A stretch of DNA of 64,000 bases from Nocardiopsis sp. YSL2 (GCF_030555055.1 NZ_JAMOAO010000001.1:1612001-1676000), one strand, 5' to 3'; counted from the first letter of the stretch, positions 47,279 through 56,235 are shown. A program made the numbers and translations. Notes: generated by a model not told the origin, from the letters alone.

Positions 47279-48412
47279 CTAGTCGCGGCCGCCCGTGCCC
47301 TGGTCGCGTCCGTGGGCGTATTCCGCCAGGCGGCGGACCCGGTCGGGCAGGTTCACGTAGGGGTCCCGCCCGGCCATCTCGAAGCCCTGGCGGGCGTACC
47401 GGTTGGTACCGATCCGGAAGTCGCACCCCGCGGACACCTTGTTGTCCCAGACCTTGACCGCGCGGACCCGCTCGTACTCGCGCAGGACCCGGGGGATGTC
47501 GGCGTACCAGCGCAGCGTCTCCCGGGGCCCGATGGGCGTGGTGCCCATCTCCCCGATCATCACCGGTTTGTCGGGGTCGATGCCGTGCCGCGGCCCCTCT
47601 TCCTGGATCCACTCGTAGGCGGGGGCCAGCGCCTCCTCGAAGGAGTCCACGCCCTCCCAGTGCGGCATGGCGTCGCAGTTGGACATGTTGTACGCCTCCC
47701 AGCTGATCCAGTCGACGTAGTCGTTGCCGGGCCACAGGCCGGGGAGGCGGTCGAGGTTGCCCGGCCAGCCGGTCACGTTCCACACCCAGATGGCGTTGTC
47801 CGCGCCCTCCCCGCGGTACAGGTCGACGATGTGCCGCCAGCTGCGCACGAACTCCTGCGGCGTGCCGCGGTTGTTGTAGCGCTGCTTGCCGTCGGCCTCG
47901 TGGTCGAAGGTGACGAAGTACGGCACCCCCAGCTCCGCGATCCTGCGGGCCTGGGAGCGCAGGCTCTCGTCGAACCGCCCGGCGATGATCTCGCTGTAGT
48001 CGATGGCGGGGTGGCCCCGGCGGTTGAAGTGCCGCGCCTCGATGTTGGTGTGCACGAAGCGGCCCTCGGCGACCATGCGGCGCTCGCGTTCGCCCGGCAC
48101 GTCGGCCTGGTCGATGCCGCGCCAGGTGTAGACGATGTCCATGTCGCGGCCGACGGCGGACTCCAGCGGTCCGATGTCGTCGCGGTAGGGGCTGGCGCCC
48201 CACCAGACACCGCAGCTCGGCTCCATGATGTCCGAGACCGTGCACGCGAGCTCGGCGGGCATGCCGAGGAACGACGCGGTGGGCGAACCGGGCCGGTGCA
48301 CCGGGCGCTCGTCGAGGGCGGCCGCCCCCTCGGGTGCGTCACCCACTCCCGTCACCGTCAGCGCGACCGCCAGCGCGACCGCCGCCGTCATGCCCCGTAC
48401 CGGTCCCCTGTC
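47279..48412 (-). CDS. Secreted glycoside hydrolase, GH26-like
   Basis: A 377-residue protein with a signal peptide (MTAAVALAVALTVTGVGDAP...AAA) and a TIM-barrel hydrolase of the GH26 (beta-mannanase) type. The acid/base candidate is in PYFVTFDHEADGK, and the nucleophile candidate in PVMIGEMGTTPIG; VWNVTGWPGNL and DYVDWISWEAYNMSN are typical barrel segments. Located among polysaccharide genes, it may trim or release the polymer, or degrade it in turnover. The GTG at 48412 has GGAGG at 8 bases; a TTG at 48430 is less likely. It converges with the plus-strand cluster. Confidence 0.82.
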   Translation of the reverse strand, partial: DRGPVRGMTAAVALAVALTVTGVGDAPEGAAALDERPVHRPGSPTASFLGMPAELACTVSDIMEPSCGVWWGASPYRDDIGPLESAVGRDMDIVYTWRGIDQADVPGERERRMVAEGRFVHTNIEARHFNRRGHPAIDYSEIIAGRFDESLRSQARRIAELGVPYFVTFDHEADGKQRYNNRGTPQEFVRSWRHIVDLYRGEGADNAIWVWNVTGWPGNLDRLPGLWPGNDYVDWISWEAYNMSNCDAMPHWEGVDSFEEALAPAYEWIQEEGPRHGIDPDKPVMIGEMGTTPIGPRETLRWYADIPRVLREYERVRAVKVWDNKVSAGCDFRIGTNRYARQGFEMAGRDPYVNLPDRVRRLAEYAHGRDQGTGGRD

Positions 48413-48513
48413 CACGATCAACGCCTCCAAGCGAGGTTAGACAACGCAGAGTACTCAGTTAATCACCAAAGGTTCGTTTGTGGGCGTGCGACATACCACC
48501 GGCATTCCGGACA

Positions 48514-49437
48514 TCAGTATCCGTAACGCCGGAGCGAGGGCCTGGTCACCGCGCTGACCAGGTGCCGCCGCCAGGGCGCGAGCTCCCGCTGCCAGCCCTC
48601 GTCGGCCCGAACCCCGACCGGACCGTCCGCGAACCGCATGGGGTTGCCCGACACCGCGTGCCCCCGCGAGAACCGCACCCCGCCCGGCCCGAGGTCGAGC
48701 GGGCGCCCGGCGTGCCCCGCGAACGCGGCCACCCGGGCGAACTCCGCCTCCGGGTCCGCCACGAAGTCCTCGTAGCGCACGCGCAGCGTGGGCGTCCCCC
48801 GTCGGGCCAGGGCGTCCAGGGCCGCGTTCTGCGTCAGCCACTGGACCGCCGACCGGCCGGCGGAGTAGCGGGCCATCTCCGGCTCGCTGCTGTCGGGCGA
48901 GGCGTCCGGGCGGGCCCTCCGCTTGCCCCAGGAATGGGCGACCGCGCGGGGGTCGCGCACGATGTGCAGCAGGTGGAGGCTGGAGCCGTAGCGGCGGCGC
49001 AGACAGGCGGCGAGCGAGGCGTGCTTGCTGGCGTCCACCACGACGTGCGCGCCGCTGACCAGGCACACGGCCGAGTACAGGCGGTGGTAGAGCTCGATGT
49101 AGCGGTCGGCCCGCGCCGCCAGCACCCCGTCGCGCCCGATGTTGAGCAGGGCCGGGAGGTAGCGGGTCCGGTCGACGCCGTCCTTGAGCCGCAGGACCTC
49201 GTGGACGTCCAGGCGGTCCCAGCCGCCGAACGCCTCCTTGCCCACGTCGCCCCAGAAGCCGCAGTCGGCGAACGGGCTCCCGCAGCCGCAGCGCTCGTTC
49301 TCCAGCAGCCCGCGCCGCCACAGGTGCACGACCTCACCGATCGCGACGAAGCCCGGGAGCTCCCCGAGGAGCCGTTCGATCAGGGTCGAGCCGGAGCGGC
49401 CCATCCCGCCCACGAAGACCAGACGATAGTCATCCAC
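48514..49437 (-). CDS. Second sulfotransferase of the cluster
   Basis: A 307-residue sulfotransferase. The 5'-phosphosulfate motif is LVFVGGMGRSGSTLIERLL (residues 6-24) and the 3'-phosphate site is LHLLHIVRDPRAVAHSW with Arg and Ser. A short cysteine cluster (NERCGCGSPFADCGFW) is present. It is distinct in sequence from the sulfotransferase at 42729. The GTG at 49437 is placed by a strong promoter whose -10 ends 21 bases upstream, giving a leader of only about 15 bases; longer versions would start before the promoter. It lies beside cysN-cysD-cysQ, the sulfate-activating genes. Confidence 0.87.
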   Translation of the reverse strand: MDDYRLVFVGGMGRSGSTLIERLLGELPGFVAIGEVVHLWRRGLLENERCGCGSPFADCGFWGDVGKEAFGGWDRLDVHEVLRLKDGVDRTRYLPALLNIGRDGVLAARADRYIELYHRLYSAVCLVSGAHVVVDASKHASLAACLRRRYGSSLHLLHIVRDPRAVAHSWGKRRARPDASPDSSEPEMARYSAGRSAVQWLTQNAALDALARRGTPTLRVRYEDFVADPEAEFARVAAFAGHAGRPLDLGPGGVRFSRGHAVSGNPMRFADGPVGVRADEGWQRELAPWRRHLVSAVTRPSLRRYGY

Positions 49438-49458
49438 CCGACCAGAGTATGACCATCC

Positions 49459-49486
49459 GTTATAGCGTACACACGAAACGCGACAA
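49459..49486 (-). promoter_or_regulatory. Promoter of the second sulfotransferase
   Basis: TTGTCG (49481-49486) and TATAAC (49459-49464), separated by 16 bases, on the minus strand. The predicted transcript begins near 49452, about 15 bases before the GTG start. Confidence 0.6.
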
Positions 49487-49545
49487 TCGGTCCCGGAACG
49501 GAGACGGCCCGGGTCTGACGACGCTCGGGCGCCGCGGAACACGGA

Positions 49546-49601
49546 AGTCCCCGTGTTCGCGCCTGCCCCTCTTCACGGAGGCAGGCGGTCACACGGGGAC
49601 T
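49546..49601 (-). terminator. Long interrupted hairpin after cysN
   Basis: AGTCCCCGTGT pairs with ACACGGGGACT, and inside them GCCTGCC pairs with GGCAGGC, giving an 18-bp stem with a bulge and a 12-base loop. It starts 45 bases beyond the cysN stop and probably ends the cysQDN transcript. Confidence 0.65.
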
Positions 49602-49645
49602 CCCGGAGGGCGTGCGCCCCCGTCGGCCCGACGGACACGCTCGGC

Positions 49646-50914
49646 CTAGTCGGCCTTGACGACCATGCCGGCGCCGACGGTCACGTTGGTGGCCTCGTCG
49701 ATGAGGATGAACCCGCCGGTCTGGCGGTTCTTGCAGTACTCGTCCACGAACAGCGGCTGGGTCGCGCGCAGCCGCACCCGGCCGATCTCGTTGAGCGCGA
49801 GGTGGTCGGCCTGCTCGTCGCGGTGCAGTGTGTTGACGTCCAGCCGGTAGCGCAGGTCCTTGACCATGACCTTGGCGCTCCGGCTGGTGTGCTTGATGAT
49901 GAGCTTGGAGCGCGGCGTGAGCTTGCGGGCGTCCGTCATCCAGCAGACCATCGCCTCCAGGTCCTGCGAGACCGCCGGCGAGTTGTTGGGCCGGCTGATC
50001 ATGTCGCCCCGGGAGATGTCGATCTCGTCCTCCAGCAGGAGGGTGACCGACATCGGCGAGTAGGCCTCGGCGATCTCACCGTCCGCGGTGAGGATCTTGG
50101 CGATCCGCGTGGTCAGACCGGACGGCAGGTGGACGACCTCGTCGCCGGGCTTGAGCACACCGCCCGCCATCTGTCCCGCGTAGCCCCGGTAGTCGTGCAG
50201 CTCGGGGTCGACGGACTTGTGCGGCCGGATGACGTACTGCACGGGGAAGCGCGCGTCGATCAGGTTGCGGTCCGAGGCGATGTGCACGTTCTCCAGGTGG
50301 TGCAGCAGCGAGGGCCCGCTGTACCAGGACATGTTCTCCGAGCTGCTCACCACGTTGTCGCCGTGCAGGGCGGAGATCGGGATGAAGGTCAGGTCCGGCA
50401 CGTCGAGCTTGGTCGCGAAGTCGGCGAACTCGGCCTTGATCTCCTCGAAGCGGTCCTGGGAGTAGTCGACCAGGTCCATCTTGTTCACCGCCAGCACCAG
50501 GTGCGGCACCTGGAGCAGCGTGGTGAGGAAGGCGTGGCGGCGGCTCTGCTCCTGCAGGCCCTTGCGGGCGTCCACCAGGATGATCGCCAGGTCGGAGGTG
50601 GAGGCACCGGTGACCATGTTCCGGGTGTACTGGATGTGCCCGGGGGTGTCGGCGATGATGAAGGTGCGCTTGGGCGTGGCGAAGTAGCGGTAGGCCACGT
50701 CGATGGTGATGCCCTGCTCACGCTCGGCGCGCAGGCCGTCGGTGAGCAGCGCCAGGTTGGTCTGTTCCTCGCCGCGCGCCGTGCTGGTGCGCTCCACCGC
50801 GTCGAGCTGGTCCTCGAAGATGGACTTGGAGTCGAACAGCAGTCGGCCGATCAGGGTGCTCTTGCCGTCGTCGACGGATCCCGCCGTCGCGAACCGCAGA
50901 ATGTCGTTGTTCAT
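49646..50914 (-). CDS. cysN: Sulfate adenylyltransferase subunit 1 (GTPase)
   Basis: A 422-residue EF-Tu-like GTPase that drives APS formation by CysD. G1 GSVDDGKSTLIGRLLFDSK (residues 12-30), G3 DTPGHIQYTRNM, and G4 NKMDLVD are intact. There is no C-terminal APS kinase domain, so a separate CysC is needed to make PAPS; none is seen in the window. It lies 120 bases downstream of cysD in the unit that starts with the priming transferase. ATG 50914. Confidence 0.95.
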   Translation of the reverse strand: MNNDILRFATAGSVDDGKSTLIGRLLFDSKSIFEDQLDAVERTSTARGEEQTNLALLTDGLRAEREQGITIDVAYRYFATPKRTFIIADTPGHIQYTRNMVTGASTSDLAIILVDARKGLQEQSRRHAFLTTLLQVPHLVLAVNKMDLVDYSQDRFEEIKAEFADFATKLDVPDLTFIPISALHGDNVVSSSENMSWYSGPSLLHHLENVHIASDRNLIDARFPVQYVIRPHKSVDPELHDYRGYAGQMAGGVLKPGDEVVHLPSGLTTRIAKILTADGEIAEAYSPMSVTLLLEDEIDISRGDMISRPNNSPAVSQDLEAMVCWMTDARKLTPRSKLIIKHTSRSAKVMVKDLRYRLDVNTLHRDEQADHLALNEIGRVRLRATQPLFVDEYCKNRQTGGFILIDEATNVTVGAGMVVKAD

Positions 50915-51034
50915 GCTTGCCTGGTCCCTGGAGAAGAGGTTCGTGCGCCCGGAGCGCCGGGATGCGAGTCGTGGGCGGGGCCGAGGGTGTCCGGCGAACG
51001 CACCCCACCGGGGTGGGGCTCCGCCGGCCGCGCC

Positions 51035-51967
51035 CTAGAAGTAGCCCTCGCGCTTGCGGTCCTCCATGGCCGCCTCGCTGGTCCGGTCGTCCGCCCTGGT
51101 CTGTCCGCGCTCGGTGATCCGGGTCGCGGCGATCTCGGTGATGATGTCGTCCAGCTCCACCGCGGTGGACTTCACGGCGCCCGTGCAGGTGAGGTCGCCG
51201 ACGGTGCGGTAGCGCACGGTCTCGGTGAACACGGTCTCGGTCTCGTCGCGCTGGATGAGCGGCGAGTCGGAGAGCAGGATGCCGTCCCGCTCGAAGACCC
51301 GGCGCTCGTGCGCGAAGTAGATGGAGGGCAGTTCCAGGCGCTCGCGGCGGATGTAGTTCCACACGTCGAGCTCGGTCCAGTTGGAGATCGGGAAGACCCG
51401 GATGTGCTCGCCCCGGTTGATCCGGGTGTTGAACACGCTCCACAGCTCGGGCCGCTGGTTCTTGGGGTCCCACTGGCCGAACTCGTCACGGAAGGAGAAG
51501 ACGCGCTCCTTGGCGCGGGCCTTCTCCTCGTCGCGGCGGGCACCGCCGAAGGCGGCGTCGAAGCCGTTCTCCTCGATCGCCTCCAGCAGCGCGGAGGTCT
51601 GCAGGCGGTTGCGGCTCGCCCAGCGGCCGGTGGGCTCGCTGACCTTGCCCTGGTCGATCTGCTCCTGGACCGACGCCACCACCAGGCGGACCCCGGCCTG
51701 GGCCACCCGGCGGTCACGGAACTCGATGACTTCCTCGAAGTTGTGACCGGTGTCCACGTGCATGACGGGGAAGGGGATGGCACCGGGCCAGAAGGCCTTC
51801 TCGGCCAGGCGGAGCATCACGATGGAGTCCTTGCCGCCGGAGAAGAGCAGCACGGGCCGCTCGAACTCCGCGGCCACCTCGCGCATGATGAAGATCGCTT
51901 CGGCCTCGAGAACGTCCAGCTGGGAAAGCTGGTACCGCCCGGGTGCCTGCTGACTCGCCTGACCCAT
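51035..51967 (-). CDS. cysD: Sulfate adenylyltransferase subunit 2
   Basis: A 310-residue PP-loop ATP sulfurylase subunit. The PP-motif SGGKDSIVMLRLAEKAF and FPVMHVDTGHNFEEVIEFRD, RRDEEKARAKERVFSFRD and LSDSPLIQRD are typical of CysD. With CysN it makes adenosine 5'-phosphosulfate from sulfate and ATP. It lies between cysQ and cysN on the minus strand. Because assimilatory reduction genes (cysH, cysI) are absent nearby, a role feeding sulfation rather than cysteine synthesis is plausible. ATG 51967 follows AAGGCGG. Confidence 0.95.
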   Translation of the reverse strand: MGQASQQAPGRYQLSQLDVLEAEAIFIMREVAAEFERPVLLFSGGKDSIVMLRLAEKAFWPGAIPFPVMHVDTGHNFEEVIEFRDRRVAQAGVRLVVASVQEQIDQGKVSEPTGRWASRNRLQTSALLEAIEENGFDAAFGGARRDEEKARAKERVFSFRDEFGQWDPKNQRPELWSVFNTRINRGEHIRVFPISNWTELDVWNYIRRERLELPSIYFAHERRVFERDGILLSDSPLIQRDETETVFTETVRYRTVGDLTCTGAVKSTAVELDDIITEIAATRITERGQTRADDRTSEAAMEDRKREGYF

Positions 51968-52017
51968 GAATCCGCCTTAGTAATCCTGTCACGGCCGACG
52001 GCGGAGGGGTCCTTCGC

Positions 52018-52809
52018 TCAGCCCCCCGCGTGCGGACCGGCGCTGTCCAGGTCCGCGCCGTCGCGGATGCTTGCCAACAACATACCCGACAATTCCGATC
52101 GACATACAAGGACATCGGGGAGTAGCGGGTCGGCTACGTTGTAGCGCAGCGGCGAGCCGTCGATGCGCGACGTGTGCAGGCCGGAGGCCCGCGCGACCGC
52201 GACCGGTGCGGCGCTGTCCCATTCGTACTGTCCACCGGCGTGGACGTAGATGTCGGCTATGCCGAGCATCACAGCGCAGATCTTGGCACCCGCCGAACCC
52301 ATCGGGACCACCTCGGCGCCGAGCTGGGTGGCCATACGCTGCACGAACGCGGGCGGACGGGTCCGGCTGGCGGTGATGCGCAGCCGCTGGCCGGCCGGGC
52401 GCTCCTCGGGCAGCCACGGCGGATCGACGGTGGACACCGTGCTCCCCTGGGCCGGCAGCGCCACCGCCCCGGCCACGAGGTCGCCGTTCTCCCACAGGGC
52501 CACGTGCACGGCCCAGTCGGTGCGGCCCGGCTCGGAGAACTCGCGCGTCCCGTCCAGTGGGTCGATGATCCACACCCGCCGCGCGCTCAGTCGGGCGGGG
52601 TCGTCGGCGCCCTCCTCGGAGAGCACCGCGTCACTGGGACGCAGCCGCCCCAGGGCGGAGAAGAGGAACTCGTGCGAGGTCCGGTCCCCCAGTGTGCGCA
52701 GGACCTCGGGCTCGGCGAAGCCGTGCCGGGCGCGCAGGCGCAGCAACAGCTGACCCGCCTCGCTCGCCAGGTCGCGTGCCACCTCATGATCGTCTCGGAT
52801 GCTCTTCAC
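52018..52809 (-). CDS. cysQ: 3'(2'),5'-bisphosphate nucleotidase CysQ
   Basis: A 263-residue inositol-monophosphatase-fold enzyme. Metal ligands are in VLSEEGADD, IDPLDGTREFSEPG (the DP-x-DGT motif) and YEWDSAAPVAVARAS. CysQ removes the 3'-phosphate from PAP, the product released by sulfotransferases, and so relieves product inhibition; it can also hydrolyse PAPS. The GTG start follows the stop of the priming transferase gene by 3 bases, a tight operonic link between sulfation and polysaccharide synthesis. Confidence 0.93.
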   Translation of the reverse strand: MKSIRDDHEVARDLASEAGQLLLRLRARHGFAEPEVLRTLGDRTSHEFLFSALGRLRPSDAVLSEEGADDPARLSARRVWIIDPLDGTREFSEPGRTDWAVHVALWENGDLVAGAVALPAQGSTVSTVDPPWLPEERPAGQRLRITASRTRPPAFVQRMATQLGAEVVPMGSAGAKICAVMLGIADIYVHAGGQYEWDSAAPVAVARASGLHTSRIDGSPLRYNVADPLLPDVLVCRSELSGMLLASIRDGADLDSAGPHAGG

Positions 52810-52812
52810 CGG

Positions 52813-54312
52813 CTAGTATGCTCCCGCCCCACGGATCACCGCTGACCACGTCTTCCACAGGATCTGGATGTCCAATGTCAGCGACCAGTTTTCCACGTAC
52901 CGCAGATCCAGGCGGACCGATTCCTCCCATGTGAGGTCGGATCGACCGCTGACCTGCCAGAGGCCCGTCAACCCCGGCTTGACCACCAGCCTGCGGCGGA
53001 CGTCGTGCCCGTACTGGGCGACCTCCTCCGGCAGCGGCGGCCTGGGGCCGACGAGCGACATCTCCCCACGTACCACGTTGATGAGCTGGGGAAGCTCATC
53101 CAGCGAATACCGGCGCAGCCATGCCCCCACGGGCGTGACCCTGGGATCGCGACGCATCTTGAACAGCACACCGTCGTGCTCGTTGCGGGGCGTGAGCATC
53201 GCCTTCAACGCCTCGGCCCCGACCACCATGGTACGGAACTTGTAAACCGTGAACTCGACCCCGCCCCTGCCGACGCGCGTCTGGGTGAACAGCGCCGGTC
53301 CGCCGCCCTCCGACCGGATGAGCACGCACAACACCAGCAGCAGCGGGGAGAGCAGGACCAGCGCCAGCGCGGCGGCCGACCGGTCGAAGAAGCTCTTGAG
53401 GACGCGGCGCACCCCGGTGAGCTCGGGGTGCTCCACGTGCAGCAGCGGCAGTCCGGCCACGGGTCGGATGGAGGTGCGCGGCCCGGCGACCTCCATGAGG
53501 GCGGAGGCGACGATGAGGTCGGTGCCGCTCTTCTCCAGCCGCCAGGCCAGCCGCCGCAGTTCCGCCCCGTCCATCTCGGGGCAGGCCAGCACGGCGACGG
53601 TGTCGGCCCCGACCAGGGACGCCGCGTCCGCCGCGTCGGTGAAGGAGCCCAGGACCGGGCACCCCTCCACCTCGTCGGGAGCCCGCCCACCGAGGGACTC
53701 GCTCTCGGGCAGGCACACGCCCACGACCCGCATGCCGTGGTAGATCTCGCCCCGGAAGCGTCGGATGAGGTCGCGGGCGGCCACGCGGTAGCCGACGACC
53801 ACGACTCCGCTCATGCACTGGCCCGAGCGCCGCCGCCGGTGCAGGGCCTTGCGGCGCGCGTAGCGCAGGGTCAGGCTCACCAGGACGATGAGCGGCAGCG
53901 CGACCAGGGCGTAGCCCCGGGCCAGGTCGAACTTGACGGCATAGGCGCCGATGGCGACGGCGGACGCGAGCAGGGCGCCGGAGACGGCGACCCGCCGGTA
54001 CTCCTCGGTCCCCACCCCCAGGAAGCGCCGCGCGTAGCCGCCGCCGAGGTAGACGAACACGACCCAGGTGAGCGGCAGCAGCAGGGACAGGTGGAAGTAG
54101 GGCGTCGTGGTCGCCGCGCCCAGGGAGTCGTGGAAGCGGACCGCGGTGCCCGCCGCCGTCGCGGCGAGGGCGGCGGTGAGGTCGAGCACGACCAGGCCCG
54201 CCACGTAGGAGCGCGTCCAGCCCCGCGGGCGCGCCCGCCGCGCGCCGTCGAAGCCCGCGGTGATCGGCGCCGGCTGTTCCCGGGCGGCCTTCACCCCGCT
54301 GGTTGTGACCAC
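52813..54312 (-). CDS. Exopolysaccharide polyprenyl glycosyl-phosphotransferase (priming transferase)
   Basis: A 499-residue WbaP/CpsE-type initiating enzyme that transfers a sugar-1-phosphate to undecaprenyl phosphate. The N-terminal half has four or five transmembrane helices and a Rossmann-like cytoplasmic domain (GVVVVGYRVAARDLIRRF). The C-terminal catalytic domain (about residues 305-499) has KSFFDRSAAALALVLLSP, VYKFRTMVVGAEA, RRYSLDELPQLINV, MSLVGPRPPLPEE and KPGLTGLWQVSGRSDL. GTG 54312 has GGAGGGATCC directly upstream; the frame is open further but not conserved. It begins a unit with cysQ, cysD and cysN. Confidence 0.92.
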   Translation of the reverse strand: MVTTSGVKAAREQPAPITAGFDGARRARPRGWTRSYVAGLVVLDLTAALAATAAGTAVRFHDSLGAATTTPYFHLSLLLPLTWVVFVYLGGGYARRFLGVGTEEYRRVAVSGALLASAVAIGAYAVKFDLARGYALVALPLIVLVSLTLRYARRKALHRRRRSGQCMSGVVVVGYRVAARDLIRRFRGEIYHGMRVVGVCLPESESLGGRAPDEVEGCPVLGSFTDAADAASLVGADTVAVLACPEMDGAELRRLAWRLEKSGTDLIVASALMEVAGPRTSIRPVAGLPLLHVEHPELTGVRRVLKSFFDRSAAALALVLLSPLLLVLCVLIRSEGGGPALFTQTRVGRGGVEFTVYKFRTMVVGAEALKAMLTPRNEHDGVLFKMRRDPRVTPVGAWLRRYSLDELPQLINVVRGEMSLVGPRPPLPEEVAQYGHDVRRRLVVKPGLTGLWQVSGRSDLTWEESVRLDLRYVENWSLTLDIQILWKTWSAVIRGAGAY

Positions 54313-54802
54313 GGATCCCTCCAGGAGAACTGACGATGATGATTCGATCACTGTGCGTGACAGCCCTCGGCATGGCAGAAGTCGACGCGGAGGGCGGGAG
54401 CGGGGCGCCGCCTCGAACACGAAGGGCCGACGCACCGTACAGTAACCAAAAGTAGTGGATAAGTCGCGCACTGTGTCGGCTTGTTGGGCAACCCGACCCT
54501 GTACCGGCGGACTGTGTCCGGACCGAGACCGGACCGAAACCCGGGGTGGTGCGGTCGGCCCGGCCAGGCCGGGCGCGGCGGCCCGCGGCCGAGCACGGGC
54601 TCCGCTCGTTCACCATCGTCCACGCGGCACGGGAGAGGGGCCTCGACCGGGCGAAGACACTGGTGGGAGCGGTCTCCGACGGCCCGCTCGAAGCCGGGAC
54701 CGCCCGCCGCCGGTCACGGCGGCGGCCACGCGGCGGCTCCCGCGGGGATGAGGGAGGGGTCCTCGGGCCGACCGGTCAGGGCCGCCTCGGCCCGGGGCCG
54801 GT
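54313..54802. other. Intergenic region upstream of the priming transferase; no gene recognised
   Basis: About 490 bases between the priming transferase start and the pth stop. The part near 54440-54480 is less GC-rich and holds TTATCC and TACTGT boxes on the minus strand that could form the transferase promoter. The open frames here have no recognisable product or conserved start. Confidence 0.4.
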
Positions 54803-55384
54803 TCAGGCGGCGGTGTGGAAGATGTTCTGCGCCCGGTCCAGTCCGTCGGTGAGGACGGTGCGGACGGCGTCCGCGGCACGCTCGACGTTGAGGTCGAGCT
54901 CGCCGCGCTCCGTGGAGGAGAAGTCCCTGAGCACGAAGGCGGCGGCGTCCATGCGTCCCGGCGGGCGGCCCACGCCGAAGCGCACGCGCACGTAGTCCGG
55001 CCCGGACAGGGACGCCGTCAGCGACTTGAGCCCGTTGTGCCCGCCGGAGCCGCCGCCCCGCTTGAGCTTGAGAGCGCCGAAGTCGATGTCGAGCTCGTCG
55101 TGGACCACGACGATCCGCTCGACGGGGATCTTGTAGAAGGCGCTCAGCGCGGCCGTGGGGCCGCCGGAGAGGTTCATGTACGTCCGCGGCTTGGCCAGGA
55201 CCACCGGCGTGCCGTCCAGACGGGTCTCGACGACCTCGGCGCGGGCCTTGTGGGACTTCCAGCGCTCGTTCCCGGCGCGGGCCAGCGCGTCGACCACCAT
55301 GAAGCCCGCGTTGTGCCGGTTCGCCGCGTACGTGGGGCCGGGGTTGCCCAGCCCGACGACCAGCCACCGCTCGGTCTCAGCCAT
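54803..55384 (-). CDS. pth: Peptidyl-tRNA hydrolase
   Basis: A 193-residue essential enzyme that releases peptides from peptidyl-tRNA. The active-site signature [23 protein letters not shown] includes the catalytic histidine in RHNAGF and its asparagine neighbour. [21 protein letters not shown] and [12 protein letters not shown] complete the family set. Start ATG 55384. It lies downstream of rplY but is separated by repeat module C and a terminator, so read-through or its own promoter must be used. Confidence 0.95.
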   Translation of the reverse strand: MAETERWLVVGLGNPGPTYAANRHNAGFMVVDALARAGNERWKSHKARAEVVETRLDGTPVVLAKPRTYMNLSGGPTAALSAFYKIPVERIVVVHDELDIDFGALKLKRGGGSGGHNGLKSLTASLSGPDYVRVRFGVGRPPGRMDAAAFVLRDFSSTERGELDLNVERAADAVRTVLTDGLDRAQNIFHTAA

Positions 55385-55479
55385 GTCCTCGTTCTTCCTG
55401 ACGCCCGACCCGTTCGACCTCCGCCACCAGCTCCACATACGGCCGACCCTATCGGCCTCTCCTCGCCGAAAGGCACGGC

Positions 55480-55578
55480 GAGGGGCGCGCCGGTGCCTGC
55501 AGGAGGAGTCTCTGCCGCCAGCGAGCCTGCGAGGCAGGCAGTAGCGACGACGATGGACCCGGCGTCAAGCGCCCCGAG
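55480..55578. repeat. Solo repeat module C (family of elements A, B and D)
   Basis: A single copy of the ~100-bp module, in the same orientation as the right modules of A and B. It reads from GAGGGGCGCGCCGG through CCTGCAGGAGGAG, CTGCCGCCAGCGAGCCTGCGAGG, GCGACGACGA to AAGCGCCCCGAG. There is no left partner, so it shows that the module can exist alone. It sits between the rplY terminator and the pth start. Confidence 0.8.
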
Positions 55579-55582
55579 CGAC

Positions 55583-55617
55583 GAACGCGCGGTCCCCGGT
55601 TCGGGGACCGCGCGTTC
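55583..55617 (-). terminator. Terminator of rplY
   Basis: A perfect 16-bp stem (GAACGCGCGGTCCCCG and complement) with a 3-base loop lies 24 bases beyond the rplY stop, adjacent to repeat module C. Confidence 0.85.
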
Positions 55618-55641
55618 GCGGTGCGGTGGTGGAGCCTCCGC

Positions 55642-56235
55642 CTACTCGGCGGCGGCCTCGCTCTCGGTGCTCTCGGCGCCCTCGGTGGGCTCCTCCTCCA
55701 CGCGCGGCGCGGAGACGGTGAGCAGCAGCGAGTCGGGGTCGGTGACCAGCGTGGTGCCCGCGGGCAGCTTCAGCTCGGAGGCGGTCGGGTTGGCACCGAC
55801 CTCCAGGCCCTCGACGCTGAACTCCACGCCCTCGGGGATGTGGGTGGCCTCGGCCTCGACGGTCACGGTGACGAGCTCCTGGTTGAGCACACCCGGTGCC
55901 TTGACCTCACCGGTCAGGGTCACGTTGATCTCGACCTCGACCTTCTCGCCCTTGGACACGACCAGCAGGTCGACGTGCTCAAGGAAGCCCTTGATGGCGT
56001 CGCGCTGCACGCTCTTGGGAAGGGCGAGATTGTCCTTGTCCAGGCCGTCCAGACGAATCAGGACGTTGGGGGTCTTCAGGGCGAGCATGAGATCGTGGCC
56101 CGGCAGGTTCAGGTGGCGGGGCTCGGTGCCGTGGCCGTAGAGGACGGCCGGCACCTTACCCGCGCGGCGAGCGCGACGGGAGGCGCCCTTGCCGAATTCC
56201 GTGCGGGGCTCGGCAGCGATACGTACCTCGGACAC
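55642..56235 (-). CDS. rplY: 50S ribosomal protein L25/general stress protein Ctc
   Basis: A 197-residue TL5/Ctc-type L25, which binds 5S rRNA. The N-terminal L25 domain (VRIAAEPRTEFGKGASRRARRAG, VPAVLYGHG) is followed by the C-terminal beta domain (about residues 95-180) and an acidic tail rich in Glu, Ala and Ser. GTG 56235 has GAGGAG at 7 bases. In Streptomyces and Bacillus relatives this gene often lies near prs and pth, as here. Confidence 0.93.
   Translation of the reverse strand: MSEVRIAAEPRTEFGKGASRRARRAGKVPAVLYGHGTEPRHLNLPGHDLMLALKTPNVLIRLDGLDKDNLALPKSVQRDAIKGFLEHVDLLVVSKGEKVEVEINVTLTGEVKAPGVLNQELVTVTVEAEATHIPEGVEFSVEGLEVGANPTASELKLPAGTTLVTDPDSLLLTVSAPRVEEEPTEGAESTESEAAAE

Noticed and set aside
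54455..54995. Open frames in the gap before pth
   Set aside because: The translations are Arg/Pro/Gly-rich without motifs, one overlaps pth antisense, and none has a convincing ribosome site.
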